Positions 1-5,668 of a stretch of 8,965 nucleotides of DNA are shown here, in pieces (within the stretch, counting starts at the first letter, position 1; every line of letters begins with the position of its first letter). The stretch comes from UMGS1840 sp045661305. Lineage in GTDB: Bacteria; Bacillota; Clostridia; UMGS1840. The translations under genes were made by a program, and so were the position numbers. Below the pieces are notes generated by a model. That model saw only the letters and a program-made list of their open reading frames with translations. It was not told the origin of the DNA and ran no database searches. The stretch covers positions 1 through 8,965 of the forward strand of contig JAZRFJ010000016.1 of the NCBI GenBank assembly GCA_045661305.1, in the 5' to 3' direction.

Positions 1-2
1 AT

Positions 3-1226
3 GTTCGTTCCAATGAAGAATTTGCATCACTTTCCGATGACATCAATCAAACGGTTGGGACACTTAAAAGGTACATAAAAGAAGCGGCTGCAAGAATAGA
101 CAAGGAACTTGAATTTGCAAAGCAGATTCAGTATTCTTCACTTCCGACAGTTTTCCCGAAAAGCAATTCGTTTAAGATTTATGCCCAGATGATAACTGCA
201 AAGGAAGTCGGCGGAGATTTTTACGACTTTTATATGTTAAATGACTCTACCGTCGCTTTTCTTGTTGCGGATGTATCCGGTAAAGGTATTCCGGCGGCTA
301 TGTTTATGATGAGAGCAAAGACTGTTATCAGAGATTTGGCAGAACGAGGACTTGAACCTGACGAAATATTTACCATTGCAAACGGAAAGCTTTGCGAAAA
401 TAACGATGCAGGAATGTTCGTAACGGCATGGCTCGGTATTTTAGATACAAAGACAGGACTTATGAAGTTTGCAAACGCAGGACATAACCCACCGCTTTTC
501 AAAAGATGTGGTGAGGAGTTTTCGTATATGAAAGCGCGAAGCGGAATGCTTCTTGCAGGTATGGAGGGCATTCGCTACCGCAAAAACGAACTGCAGCTTA
601 CTCCGGGAGATAAAATTTATCTGTACACCGATGGTGTTACGGAAGCAACGGATAACAACACTGAACTTTACGGTGAACAAAGGCTGCTTGATTTTGTAAA
701 TTCACTTGAAAAAACAGAACCTGAGAGCCTTTGCAAGCTTATAAAAGAAGATGTTGATAAATTTGTTGGTACGGCTCCGCAGTTTGACGATATCACAATG
801 CTTGCGCTTGATTTTGATGCAATACTCGGTGACGAAAGTATTTCAGTTGTACCGGATAGCGATTCTCGCGTAGCGGTAGGTGCATTTGCAGATTCACTTT
901 CAAAAAAGCTTGAAATTGTACCGAAAATTGCAAACAAAATCAATATAGTGTTTGATGAAATTTATGCAAACATAGTAAATTACGGCAAGGCAACCCTTGC
1001 AACTATTTCTTACAGTATAGAAAGCGGAAAGCTCCGCATTTCATTTGCTGACAATGGTATTCCTTACAATCCTCTTAAGGCTTCTGAGCCTGACATAACT
1101 CTTTCTGCAGAAGATAGAGAAATCGGAGGTCTTGGAATATTTATGGTTAAGAAAATGACGGAAAGTATGGAATATGAATATACGGATGACAAAAACGTAC
1201 TTACTCTTGTCATTACATTAAGTTAG
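3..1226 (+). CDS. HAMP-linked SpoIIE/RsbU-type PP2C phosphatase fused to an RsbW-like ATPase domain (5' partial)
   Basis: The frame is open from the left edge, so the N-terminus lies outside; 407 residues are visible. The first ~30 (NEEFASLSDDINQTV...) look like the end of a HAMP domain, followed by a helix (ELEFAKQIQYSSLP) typical of the entry to RsbU-type phosphatases. The PP2C-SpoIIE domain then shows EVGGDFYDF (visible residues ~68-76), VADVSGKGIPAAM (~89-101), NAGHNPPLF, YLYTDGVTEA and the acidic FDDITML motif, whose aspartates bind Mn/Mg. The last ~120 residues form a GHKL ATPase of the RsbW/SpoIIAB type: N-box FDEIYANIVNYG, G1 FADNGIPYNP, G2 GGLGIFMVKK. From family knowledge, such proteins dephosphorylate a STAS anti-anti-sigma factor, and RsbW-type domains phosphorylate one; combining both in one chain is an inference here. 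The HAMP remnant implies a membrane-anchored sensor upstream. An internal ATG at 189 falls inside the phosphatase domain and is not the start. Confidence 0.92.
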   Translation, partial: VRSNEEFASLSDDINQTVGTLKRYIKEAAARIDKELEFAKQIQYSSLPTVFPKSNSFKIYAQMITAKEVGGDFYDFYMLNDSTVAFLVADVSGKGIPAAMFMMRAKTVIRDLAERGLEPDEIFTIANGKLCENNDAGMFVTAWLGILDTKTGLMKFANAGHNPPLFKRCGEEFSYMKARSGMLLAGMEGIRYRKNELQLTPGDKIYLYTDGVTEATDNNTELYGEQRLLDFVNSLEKTEPESLCKLIKEDVDKFVGTAPQFDDITMLALDFDAILGDESISVVPDSDSRVAVGAFADSLSKKLEIVPKIANKINIVFDEIYANIVNYGKATLATISYSIESGKLRISFADNGIPYNPLKASEPDITLSAEDREIGGLGIFMVKKMTESMEYEYTDDKNVLTLVITLS

Positions 1227-1238
1227 GAGGAGATTTAA

Positions 1239-1868
1239 TTGAAATCAAATATTTGTAAATTAAATGAAGATTTAACCTGCCTTGAAGCAGTTCTTACAGA
1301 GGTAGAAAAAGTAACTACATACAACGGTCTTGAGGATAAAAAAGCATTAAGACTTCGTCTTTTGGCAGAAGAGCTTTGCGGAATGCTTCCGGGACTTATT
1401 GAAAACTTCAGCGGTGAGTTCTGGGCAGAAAATGATGGCGATAACTACGAACTTCATGTAGAACTTAAGGCAGATGATATGAACATTGATTTAAGAGATG
1501 AGCTTATTTCTGTTTCAAAATCAGGCAAAAATGCCGCAGCAAAAGGCATTATGGGTAAAATCAGAGCAGTTGCGGAAACAATGCTTCTTGCTGCATCTGA
1601 TCCTACACTTCCGCCAATGCCTGTTGATGGAGAGTTTTATGATTATCACGGCTTTAACATGGGCTTTGGTTATATTGATCCAACAATTGCACTTGAAACA
1701 GGATATATATACTCATGGTCACTTTACAACTACAAAACAGCAGTTGAAGAAAATGAAGAAGACGCATATGCAGAACTGGAACGCTCTATTGTTGCAAAAC
1801 TTGCTGACGATATTATCGTAGGTGTTCGCGGCAAAAATGTTGAAATTATAGTTAAGAAGTCATTTTAA
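1239..1868 (+). CDS. Unknown protein co-transcribed with the SpoIIE phosphatase, possibly a degenerate GHKL-like partner
   Basis: This 209-aa soluble protein starts at TTG (1239-1241). AGGAGG at 1225-1230 overlaps the upstream TAG and sits 8 nt before the TTG, so translation is probably coupled to the phosphatase. There is no signal peptide or membrane segment. Residues ~36-77 (LRLLAEELCGMLPGLIEN, then FWAENDGDNYELHVEL) have the helix-then-strand order of an RsbW/SpoIIAB N-box region, with the glutamates kept but without the usual Asn. No G1 (DxGxG) or G2 glycine box is visible, so ATP binding is doubtful. The middle (RDELISVSKSGKNAAAKGIMGKI, residues ~86-108) is basic and helical, followed by a proline-rich turn (DPTLPPMPVDG) and an aromatic stretch (YDYHGFNMGFGYID). 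I do not recognise a named family. Position and spacing suggest a partner of the phosphatase. A strong terminator ends the operon. Confidence 0.85.
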   Translation: MKSNICKLNEDLTCLEAVLTEVEKVTTYNGLEDKKALRLRLLAEELCGMLPGLIENFSGEFWAENDGDNYELHVELKADDMNIDLRDELISVSKSGKNAAAKGIMGKIRAVAETMLLAASDPTLPPMPVDGEFYDYHGFNMGFGYIDPTIALETGYIYSWSLYNYKTAVEENEEDAYAELERSIVAKLADDIIVGVRGKNVEIIVKKSF

Positions 1869-1902
1869 TTTAAGTATAAGTCGAAACCTCATAAGAAAAT
1901 GT

Positions 1903-1960
1903 AAGCCGCTTGATTTTAGATTGTCTAAAGTCAAACGGCTTTTCGTTTTTTTTGTTTTTT
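1903..1960 (+). terminator. Intrinsic terminator of the phosphatase operon
   Basis: Arms 1903-1920 and 1924-1941 (AAGCCGCTTGATTTTAGA / TCTAAAGTCAAACGGCTT) form an 18-position stem with one C/A mismatch and one G-U pair around a TTG loop. A T-rich run follows to 1960. It lies 35 nt after the stop of the 209-aa gene. Confidence 0.9.
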
Positions 1961-1972
1961 TGTACAATCAAT

Positions 1973-2017
1973 AGAGGCTGTTTAGAAATCAAATTGATTT
2001 TTAAACAGCCTCTTTTT
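1973..2017 (+). repeat. Near-perfect 41-nt palindrome with T tail (second terminator or dispersed hairpin)
   Basis: Arms 1973-1992 and 1994-2013 are complementary at all 20 positions apart from one G-U, with essentially no loop; the outer part is AGAGGCTGTTTA/TAAACAGCCTCT. TTTTT follows to 2017. As RNA it would be a stable terminator-like hairpin. It lies only 13 nt beyond the T-run of the first terminator, so it is either a back-up terminator or a small palindromic repeat. Reading the other way there is no comparable T-run. Confidence 0.7.
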
Positions 2018-2043
2018 AGGGGATAGGAAAAAAAGCTTCAGAA

Positions 2044-2120
2044 TGGAAAAACTGAGCCAAAGCAAAGCTTTGGGACACCCGAACGCGTACAAAAGTACGC
2101 GGAGAGGCGAAGTTTTTTCA
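2044..2120. other. Candidate structured element: three-way junction with two perfect hairpins
   Basis: An outer helix pairs 2044-2053 (TGGAAAAACT) with 2111-2120 (AGTTTTTTCA), 10 pairs with one G-U. Inside are two perfect 7-bp hairpins: CCAAAGC-AAA-GCTTTGG at 2057-2073 and CGCGTAC-AAAA-GTACGCG at 2084-2101. The single-stranded linkers are short (GAG, GACACCCGAA, GAGAGGCGA). It is clearly richer in GC than its surroundings and holds no gene. The fold works on either strand, so orientation is unknown. It could be a small structured RNA, a dispersed palindromic repeat, or the end of a lost mobile element. I match it to no known RNA family. Confidence 0.5.
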
Positions 2121-2288
2121 TAGTCAAAAAAGAAAAATTTTTAAAAAAACTTGGATTTTTTTACATTTATCCTCTTTCACTAAAGTGAAATATTGTCCAA
2201 AACCCTTGTAAATTCAAGATTATACCTCTTTTTTGACGGTCTGGACTTTTTTAACATCCCCATTTATTTTAAATTTTGTCCTTTAAAA
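2121..2288. other. AT-rich intergenic DNA with inverted repeats, no gene seen
   Basis: The rest of the 446-nt gap between 1868 and 2315 shows no convincing coding sequence. It contains a perfect 11-bp inverted repeat, GTCAAAAAAGA at 2123-2133 and TCTTTTTTGAC at 2227-2237, plus a small hairpin TTTCAC-TAAA-GTGAAA at 2175-2190. The long A and T runs make chance pairing easy, so a function for these is not established. Confidence 0.45.
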
Positions 2289-2306
2289 CACTCTCCCATC
2301 AGAGTG
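2289..2306 (-). terminator. Probable terminator after the OPT-PqqD operon
   Basis: CACTCT (2289-2294) and AGAGTG (2301-2306) form a 6-bp hairpin with a 6-nt loop, 8 nt beyond the stop of the minus-strand PqqD-like gene. On the minus strand only TTTT follows, so it is weak. On the plus strand the following run is more T-rich, so it could also work in that direction. Confidence 0.45.
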
Positions 2307-2314
2307 CTTATTTT

Positions 2315-2665
2315 TTATTTAAGCGTTATAAATCCATAGCTTTCTAAAATTTTTAAATATTTTATAAGTCTTTCATAAAGCGGATTTGCTTTTTCTTTGA
2401 AATGCTCCGAAACATATTCTGAAATTTCATAAACTGTTTTTTTACCGTCTATATACTGCCATATAAAGCTTCCCATTTCGTCTAAATGAATGTAGCTTAC
2501 TTTAGGCTTTTTTAATAATTTTTGTGCGATTTTATTTATAATTCCAACATTGTCAACTTCAAGTGTTACTTCGGTTTTTCCGTCTTTTTCTTCTTTAGTC
2601 CATCTGATTTTTTCATTTTTCTTTGGAATTATATCAAGAAAATTCTCTTTTTTTTCTTTTTTCAT
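2315..2665 (-). CDS. PqqD-family small protein paired with an OPT transporter
   Basis: This 116-aa cytosolic protein has a lysine-rich N-terminus. Residues ~30-60 hold strands (TEVTLEVDNVG, VSYIHLDEMG), followed by a winged-helix-like segment FIWQYIDGKKTVYEISEYVSEHF (67-89) and a last helix-strand LIKYLKILESYGFITL (100-115). The pattern hLDEhGxxIWxxIDGxxTVxEI is the hallmark of PqqD. From family knowledge PqqD is ~90 aa and binds the leader of the PqqA precursor for a radical-SAM partner; PqqD-like RRE domains do the same in RiPP pathways. No radical-SAM enzyme or precursor is visible here. It starts 2 nt after the transporter stop, with only a weak ribosome site (AGAGAG), so translation is probably coupled. 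A role in handling the transporter's substrate peptide, or in regulating it, is inference. Confidence 0.85.
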   Translation of the reverse strand: MKKEKKENFLDIIPKKNEKIRWTKEEKDGKTEVTLEVDNVGIINKIAQKLLKKPKVSYIHLDEMGSFIWQYIDGKKTVYEISEYVSEHFKEKANPLYERLIKYLKILESYGFITLK

Positions 2666-2667
2666 TT

Positions 2668-4584
2668 CTATTTTGCTCTCTTTTTAAATAATGAAAATTT
2701 TAAAAGTGAAAGAATTACAAGTGCAAATATAACAAGACTTAATATATTTGAAACGCCTGCACTTACTCCGATATTTGTGAGTATTCCTGACAAATCAATA
2801 ATTTTGTCAATTCCGAATATTGCAAAGAGTGCAAGAACTATACCAACAATACCTTCACCCGCAATCATACCTGAGCAGAAGAGGATACCGTCGTTTACAA
2901 TTTCTTTCTTCTTTTCTTCTTCTTTTTTCATTCTGTCAAAGAAAAGTCTTATAAGTCCGCCAACCATAATGCACGCATTTAATTGAACAGGGAGATATAC
3001 ACCGATTGCAAACGGAAGAACGGGTATTCCCAAAATTTCAACTACGACAGCAATAAATACTCCTGTAAATACAAGCGCCCATGGAAGATTAGCTTCCATA
3101 ACACCCTCAATAATCATTTTCATAAGTGTTGCCTGAGGTGCTGCAAGCTCCTGTGAGCCAAAGCCCCATGCCATATCAAGAAGATAGAGTGTTCCGCCTA
3201 TTGCAAGGGAAGATGCAACAACACCGATTATTTCGCCTATCTGCTGTTTTTTAGGTGTTGCACCAAGCAAATATCCTGTTTTTAAATCCTGTGAGGTATC
3301 ACCTGATATTGCAGCAACAATACAGATTATTGAGCCGATTGCGATAGCGGCACTCATACCGTGCGCACCTGTGTCACCTGTAATTTTAAGAATGAGTGTT
3401 GAAATAAGAAGTGTTGCTATTGCCATACCTGAAACAGGGTTGTTACTGCTTCCTACCAAGCCAACCATTCTTGAAGAAACTGTTGCAAAGAAAAATCCGA
3501 ATATAACAACAATTACAGCACCTAAAAATGTTACAGGGATTGCAGGAACAAGCCATACAAGAATTGTAAGCACTAAAATCGCAGTAAGAACGGTTTTCAT
3601 GCTTAAATCTTTAGCTGTTCTCTCATTTGTTTTTTCTGATGAAATTCCCATACCTTTTATTGCATCCTTAAAGGTTGTTATAATAAGAGGTAACGATTTT
3701 ATAAGGCTTATTATTCCGCCTGCCGCCAAAGCTCCTGCACCGATATAACGGATATATGAGCCCCATATACCGCTTGCACCACTTGTCTTAAAAATTTCGC
3801 CTATTGTTTGGGTTCCTGGGTACATAATGATATTTTCACCAAATAGAACAATCATCGGAATTAATACCATCCAGCTTAAAAGTCCGCCCGCAAACATATA
3901 TGAAGAAATTTTCGGTCCGCAGATGTAACCAACACTTAAAACAGCAGGGTAAATCTGTGTTCCTATCGTTCCTGCAAAGCCTTTGAAGGTATGCGAAACC
4001 TCACCCGCAGCAACTTTAAGACCGTCAATTATGAATTTGAAAAATGCTGCAAATCCCATTCCCGCAAAAACTGTTGACGCATTTGCACCGCCTTTTTCAC
4101 CGGCAAGTAAAACTTCAGCACAAGCTGTACCCTCAGGATAGGGAAGTGTATTGTGTTCACGGACAATAAGTGCATTTCTTAAAGGTACCATAAAAAACAC
4201 ACCTAAAAGTCCGCCGATAAGTGCAATAAGTGTGATTTCAATTATTGATGGTTTATTCATTATTCCCTCACTTGCCCATAAGAAAAGTGCAGGAATAGTG
4301 AAAATTGCACCTGCGGCAACTGATTCGCCTGCAGAGCCGACAGTTTGTACAATATTGCTTTCCAAAATTGAGTTTTTTCTCATAATAACTCTTATGACAC
4401 CCATAGCAATAACTGCGGCAGGGATAGATGCTGAAACTGTCATACCTACTCTAAGACCAAGATAGGCATTTGCAGCACCGAATATAACGGCAAGAAGAAT
4501 ACCCATAATAATAGAGGTAACTGTAAATTCAGCCGTTACCTTTTCAGCAGGTATATAAGGCTTAAAATTGTTTTTGTTTTCCAT
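2668..4584 (-). CDS. OPT-family oligopeptide transporter
   Basis: This 638-aa polytopic membrane protein, about 14-16 hydrophobic segments by eye, matches the length of bacterial OPT/YSL-type transporters. These are secondary transporters that import oligopeptides (or metal chelates in related branches), probably with protons. Family-typical stretches are NAYLGLRVGMTVSASIP (39-55), ESNIVQTVGSAGESVAAG (75-92), LPYPEGTACAEVL (147-159), SGDTSQDLKTGYLLGATP (427-444) and PVLPFAIGVYLPVQL (521-535). A charged cytoplasmic loop RMKKEEEKKKE (551-561) precedes the last helices. The ATG at 4584 is preceded by AAGGAGT at good spacing. The substrate cannot be read from sequence. It heads a two-gene operon with the PqqD-like protein. 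Upstream lie a consensus promoter and an operator-like inverted repeat in the leader, so expression is probably repressible. Confidence 0.93.
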   Translation of the reverse strand: MENKNNFKPYIPAEKVTAEFTVTSIIMGILLAVIFGAANAYLGLRVGMTVSASIPAAVIAMGVIRVIMRKNSILESNIVQTVGSAGESVAAGAIFTIPALFLWASEGIMNKPSIIEITLIALIGGLLGVFFMVPLRNALIVREHNTLPYPEGTACAEVLLAGEKGGANASTVFAGMGFAAFFKFIIDGLKVAAGEVSHTFKGFAGTIGTQIYPAVLSVGYICGPKISSYMFAGGLLSWMVLIPMIVLFGENIIMYPGTQTIGEIFKTSGASGIWGSYIRYIGAGALAAGGIISLIKSLPLIITTFKDAIKGMGISSEKTNERTAKDLSMKTVLTAILVLTILVWLVPAIPVTFLGAVIVVIFGFFFATVSSRMVGLVGSSNNPVSGMAIATLLISTLILKITGDTGAHGMSAAIAIGSIICIVAAISGDTSQDLKTGYLLGATPKKQQIGEIIGVVASSLAIGGTLYLLDMAWGFGSQELAAPQATLMKMIIEGVMEANLPWALVFTGVFIAVVVEILGIPVLPFAIGVYLPVQLNACIMVGGLIRLFFDRMKKEEEKKKEIVNDGILFCSGMIAGEGIVGIVLALFAIFGIDKIIDLSGILTNIGVSAGVSNILSLVIFALVILSLLKFSLFKKRAK

Positions 4585-4603
4585 TTTGAAACTCCTTTTT
4601 TAC

Positions 4604-4622
4604 TGTACAGACCGTCTATACA
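4604..4622 (-). promoter_or_regulatory. 19-bp inverted repeat, candidate operator in the OPT leader
   Basis: TGTACAGAC-C-GTCTATACA: the 9-nt half-sites match at 8 of 9 positions. It lies about 20-40 nt downstream of the predicted OPT transcription start and just before the ribosome site, a place where a bound repressor would block transcription. The length and TGTAnAGAC half-site resemble sites of dimeric HTH regulators such as the GntR group. The regulator is not identified. Confidence 0.55.
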
Positions 4623-4649
4623 ATATTATTTTATAAAACACTGAAAAAT

Positions 4650-4679
4650 ATTATATCATAATATGCAGAATTTTGTCAA
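4650..4679 (-). promoter_or_regulatory. Sigma-A type promoter of the OPT-PqqD operon
   Basis: On the minus strand, TTGACA (4679-4674) and TATAAT (4655-4650) are both perfect consensus, 18 bp apart. Transcription should start near 4643, giving a leader of about 59 nt before the ATG at 4584. Confidence 0.85.
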
Positions 4680-4690
4680 GTGTTAATTTT

Positions 4691-4797
4691 ATAGGGGGAT
4701 GGGGGAACCTTTCGGTGTTTCCCCCTTGTCCCCCTATGACCCCTAACCCCCTCCTAGCGATCGCTCAAACGCCGCGAGGCTGAAGTTAGTTTTTTTG
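4691..4797. repeat. G/C-rich intergenic island with bulged hairpin and GCGATCGC palindrome
   Basis: This island stands out in an AT-rich gap. ATAGGGGGA (4691-4699) pairs with TCCCCCTAT (4729-4737), and GGGGGAA (4701-4707) with TTCCCCC (4719-4725), giving a 16-pair bulged hairpin. Further C-runs follow, then the palindrome AGCGATCGCT (4756-4765), a small GCC-GCGA-GGC hairpin (4771-4780) and a T-run (4790-4796). No gene is seen. It looks like a small non-coding repeat element or a structured regulatory region between the divergent OPT and RHH genes. Only one copy is in the window, so calling it a repeat is inference. Confidence 0.45.
4721..4751 (-). other. Putative G-quadruplex motif
   Basis: On the minus strand four G-runs of 5, 4, 5 and 5 nt (complements of C-runs 4747-4751, 4740-4743, 4730-4734, 4721-4725) are separated by loops of 3, 6 and 4 nt when only four Gs of the 5-runs are counted, or 3, 5 and 4 for full runs. 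This satisfies the usual G3+N1-7 rule. It lies about 42 bp upstream of the OPT promoter -35 box, on the non-template strand for OPT. Confidence 0.6.
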
Positions 4798-4890
4798 TAT
4801 TTTGCAATCAGCACATATATTTTGCAAAGCTAAAATAAATGCAAAAATAGAGTATATAAAAAAATGTATTATAAATGTATAATTGTTCTA

Positions 4891-4897
4891 AGGGGAG
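4891..4897 (+). promoter_or_regulatory. Ribosome site that decides the start of the RHH-like gene
   Basis: AGGGGAG lies 11 nt before the ATG at 4909. The in-frame ATG at 4864, 45 nt upstream, has only A/T-rich sequence before it and would place this purine block inside the coding region. The 4909 start also begins directly with the conserved-looking part of the protein. Confidence 0.65.
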
Positions 4898-4908
4898 CTG
4901 AAAATTAT

Positions 4909-5085
4909 ATGTTTAAGATACATCATGCTGAAGAAAATATTACAAAAACTTTTAGATTTCCAAAATCATTAATAGAAAAAATGTCAGAAATAGCACAGAA
5001 AGAAAGTATATCTCTAAATAATTTTATTATTCAATGTTGTGAATATTCTATTTCGCAGTTGATAGAAAGTGAAGAAAATGCTTGA
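4909..5085 (+). CDS. Small ribbon-helix-helix (Arc/CopG-like) protein
   Basis: This 58-aa protein reads ITKTFRFPKSLIEKMSEIAQ (residues 11-30), then ESISLNNFIIQCCEYSISQL. That is the layout of a ribbon-helix-helix DNA-binding domain: a short strand with alternating residues (TKTFRF), helix A (KSLIEKMSEIAQKE), an Sxxx turn and helix B (LNNFIIQCCEYSISQL). In such proteins a dimer inserts the paired strands into the DNA major groove. Related domains occur in antitoxins and in small operon repressors. Its gene overlaps the following stalk-domain gene by 8 nt (ATGCTTGA), so the two are one translational unit. The partner does not look like a known toxin, so autoregulation of this pair is only a guess. 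I see no clear promoter just upstream. Extension to an ATG at 4864 is possible but less likely. Confidence 0.72.
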   Translation: MFKIHHAEENITKTFRFPKSLIEKMSEIAQKESISLNNFIIQCCEYSISQLIESEENA

Positions 5086-5668
5086 TTTAAAAAATATTAT
5101 TAATATACGGGAAAAAATTGTGAGTGCAATATCATCAAAAATATCTTTTTTTGTAGATAAAAAGCAAATTGTTTTAAAAAATGAAAATAAAGAGCTTACT
5201 GATGCTCTTATTTATAAAGACACTATTTATGTTCCCATTACTTTTGTTTCGGAAGTTCTTGAAACGGAAGTATCTTTTGATAGTGAGCGAAAAAATGTCT
5301 TTTTTGGGGAAATGCCAAGTGGAAAACATAATTTGTGTGATATTTGTACTCCCATTTCGCAAAACTGCTGTGAAATAAAAGAAAAAGAAATAATTTTTAA
5401 AACTGTTCCATCAGAAAAAAGGTTTTATTCATATACTACATATCAGCTGAATGGCTTTTTCAAAAAGCTTTCTTTTGACCTTGTAAAAGTTTCCGAAGAA
5501 AACGATATTTCTTCATTTTATATTCTGATTGACGATATTGAAAAGCATGAATTTACAAAAGGAAAAAATATCGAAATTAATCTCCAAAATGTTGATACAT
5601 TAGAGCTTTGTGCATTTTCTGATGAAAATAATGCAGAATATATAGTTAAAAATGCAATTATTGAATAA
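5078..5668 (+). CDS. Stalk-domain (copper amine oxidase N-terminal-like) protein without signal peptide
   Basis: This 196-aa protein starts at ATG 5078, inside the end of the RHH-like gene; a GTG at 5069 in the same frame is an alternative. Residues ~22-78 (ISFFVDKKQIVL, DALIYKDTIYVPITFVSEVL, VSFDSERKNVFFGE) follow the repeat seen in Firmicute stalk domains: strand, 'Y/T-I-Y-V-P-I' strand, amphipathic helix, then 'VSFD...KNVFFG'. A cysteine-rich link follows, CDIC and NCC at residues 87-98. Residues ~105-195 (FYSYTTYQLNGFFKKLSFDL, FYILIDD, NVDTLELCAF) look like a beta-sandwich reminiscent of NPCBM-type modules, with low certainty. Stalk domains are normally on exported proteins, yet no signal peptide or anchor is visible, which points to the cytoplasm or unconventional use. 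Its 3' end overlaps azlD by 11 nt, tail to tail. Confidence 0.72.
   Translation: MLDLKNIINIREKIVSAISSKISFFVDKKQIVLKNENKELTDALIYKDTIYVPITFVSEVLETEVSFDSERKNVFFGEMPSGKHNLCDICTPISQNCCEIKEKEIIFKTVPSEKRFYSYTTYQLNGFFKKLSFDLVKVSEENDISSFYILIDDIEKHEFTKGKNIEINLQNVDTLELCAFSDENNAEYIVKNAIIE

Noticed and set aside
189..191. ATG at 189 as start of the phosphatase gene
   Set aside because: The frame is open to the left edge and encodes HAMP-like and linker sequence before it; 189 falls just before the GGDFYDF motif inside the catalytic domain.
2044..2120. Riboswitch for a neighbouring gene
   Set aside because: It lies beyond the 3' ends of both flanking operons, so no gene is positioned downstream to be controlled.
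2522..2986. Open frame on the plus strand, 154 codons
   Set aside because: It lies antisense to the PqqD-like and OPT genes and its product is low-complexity (F/S-rich), as expected of a shadow frame.
4878..4883. TATAAT before the RHH-like gene as a promoter
   Set aside because: No recognisable -35 box lies 16-18 bp upstream, and the AT-rich region makes chance matches common.
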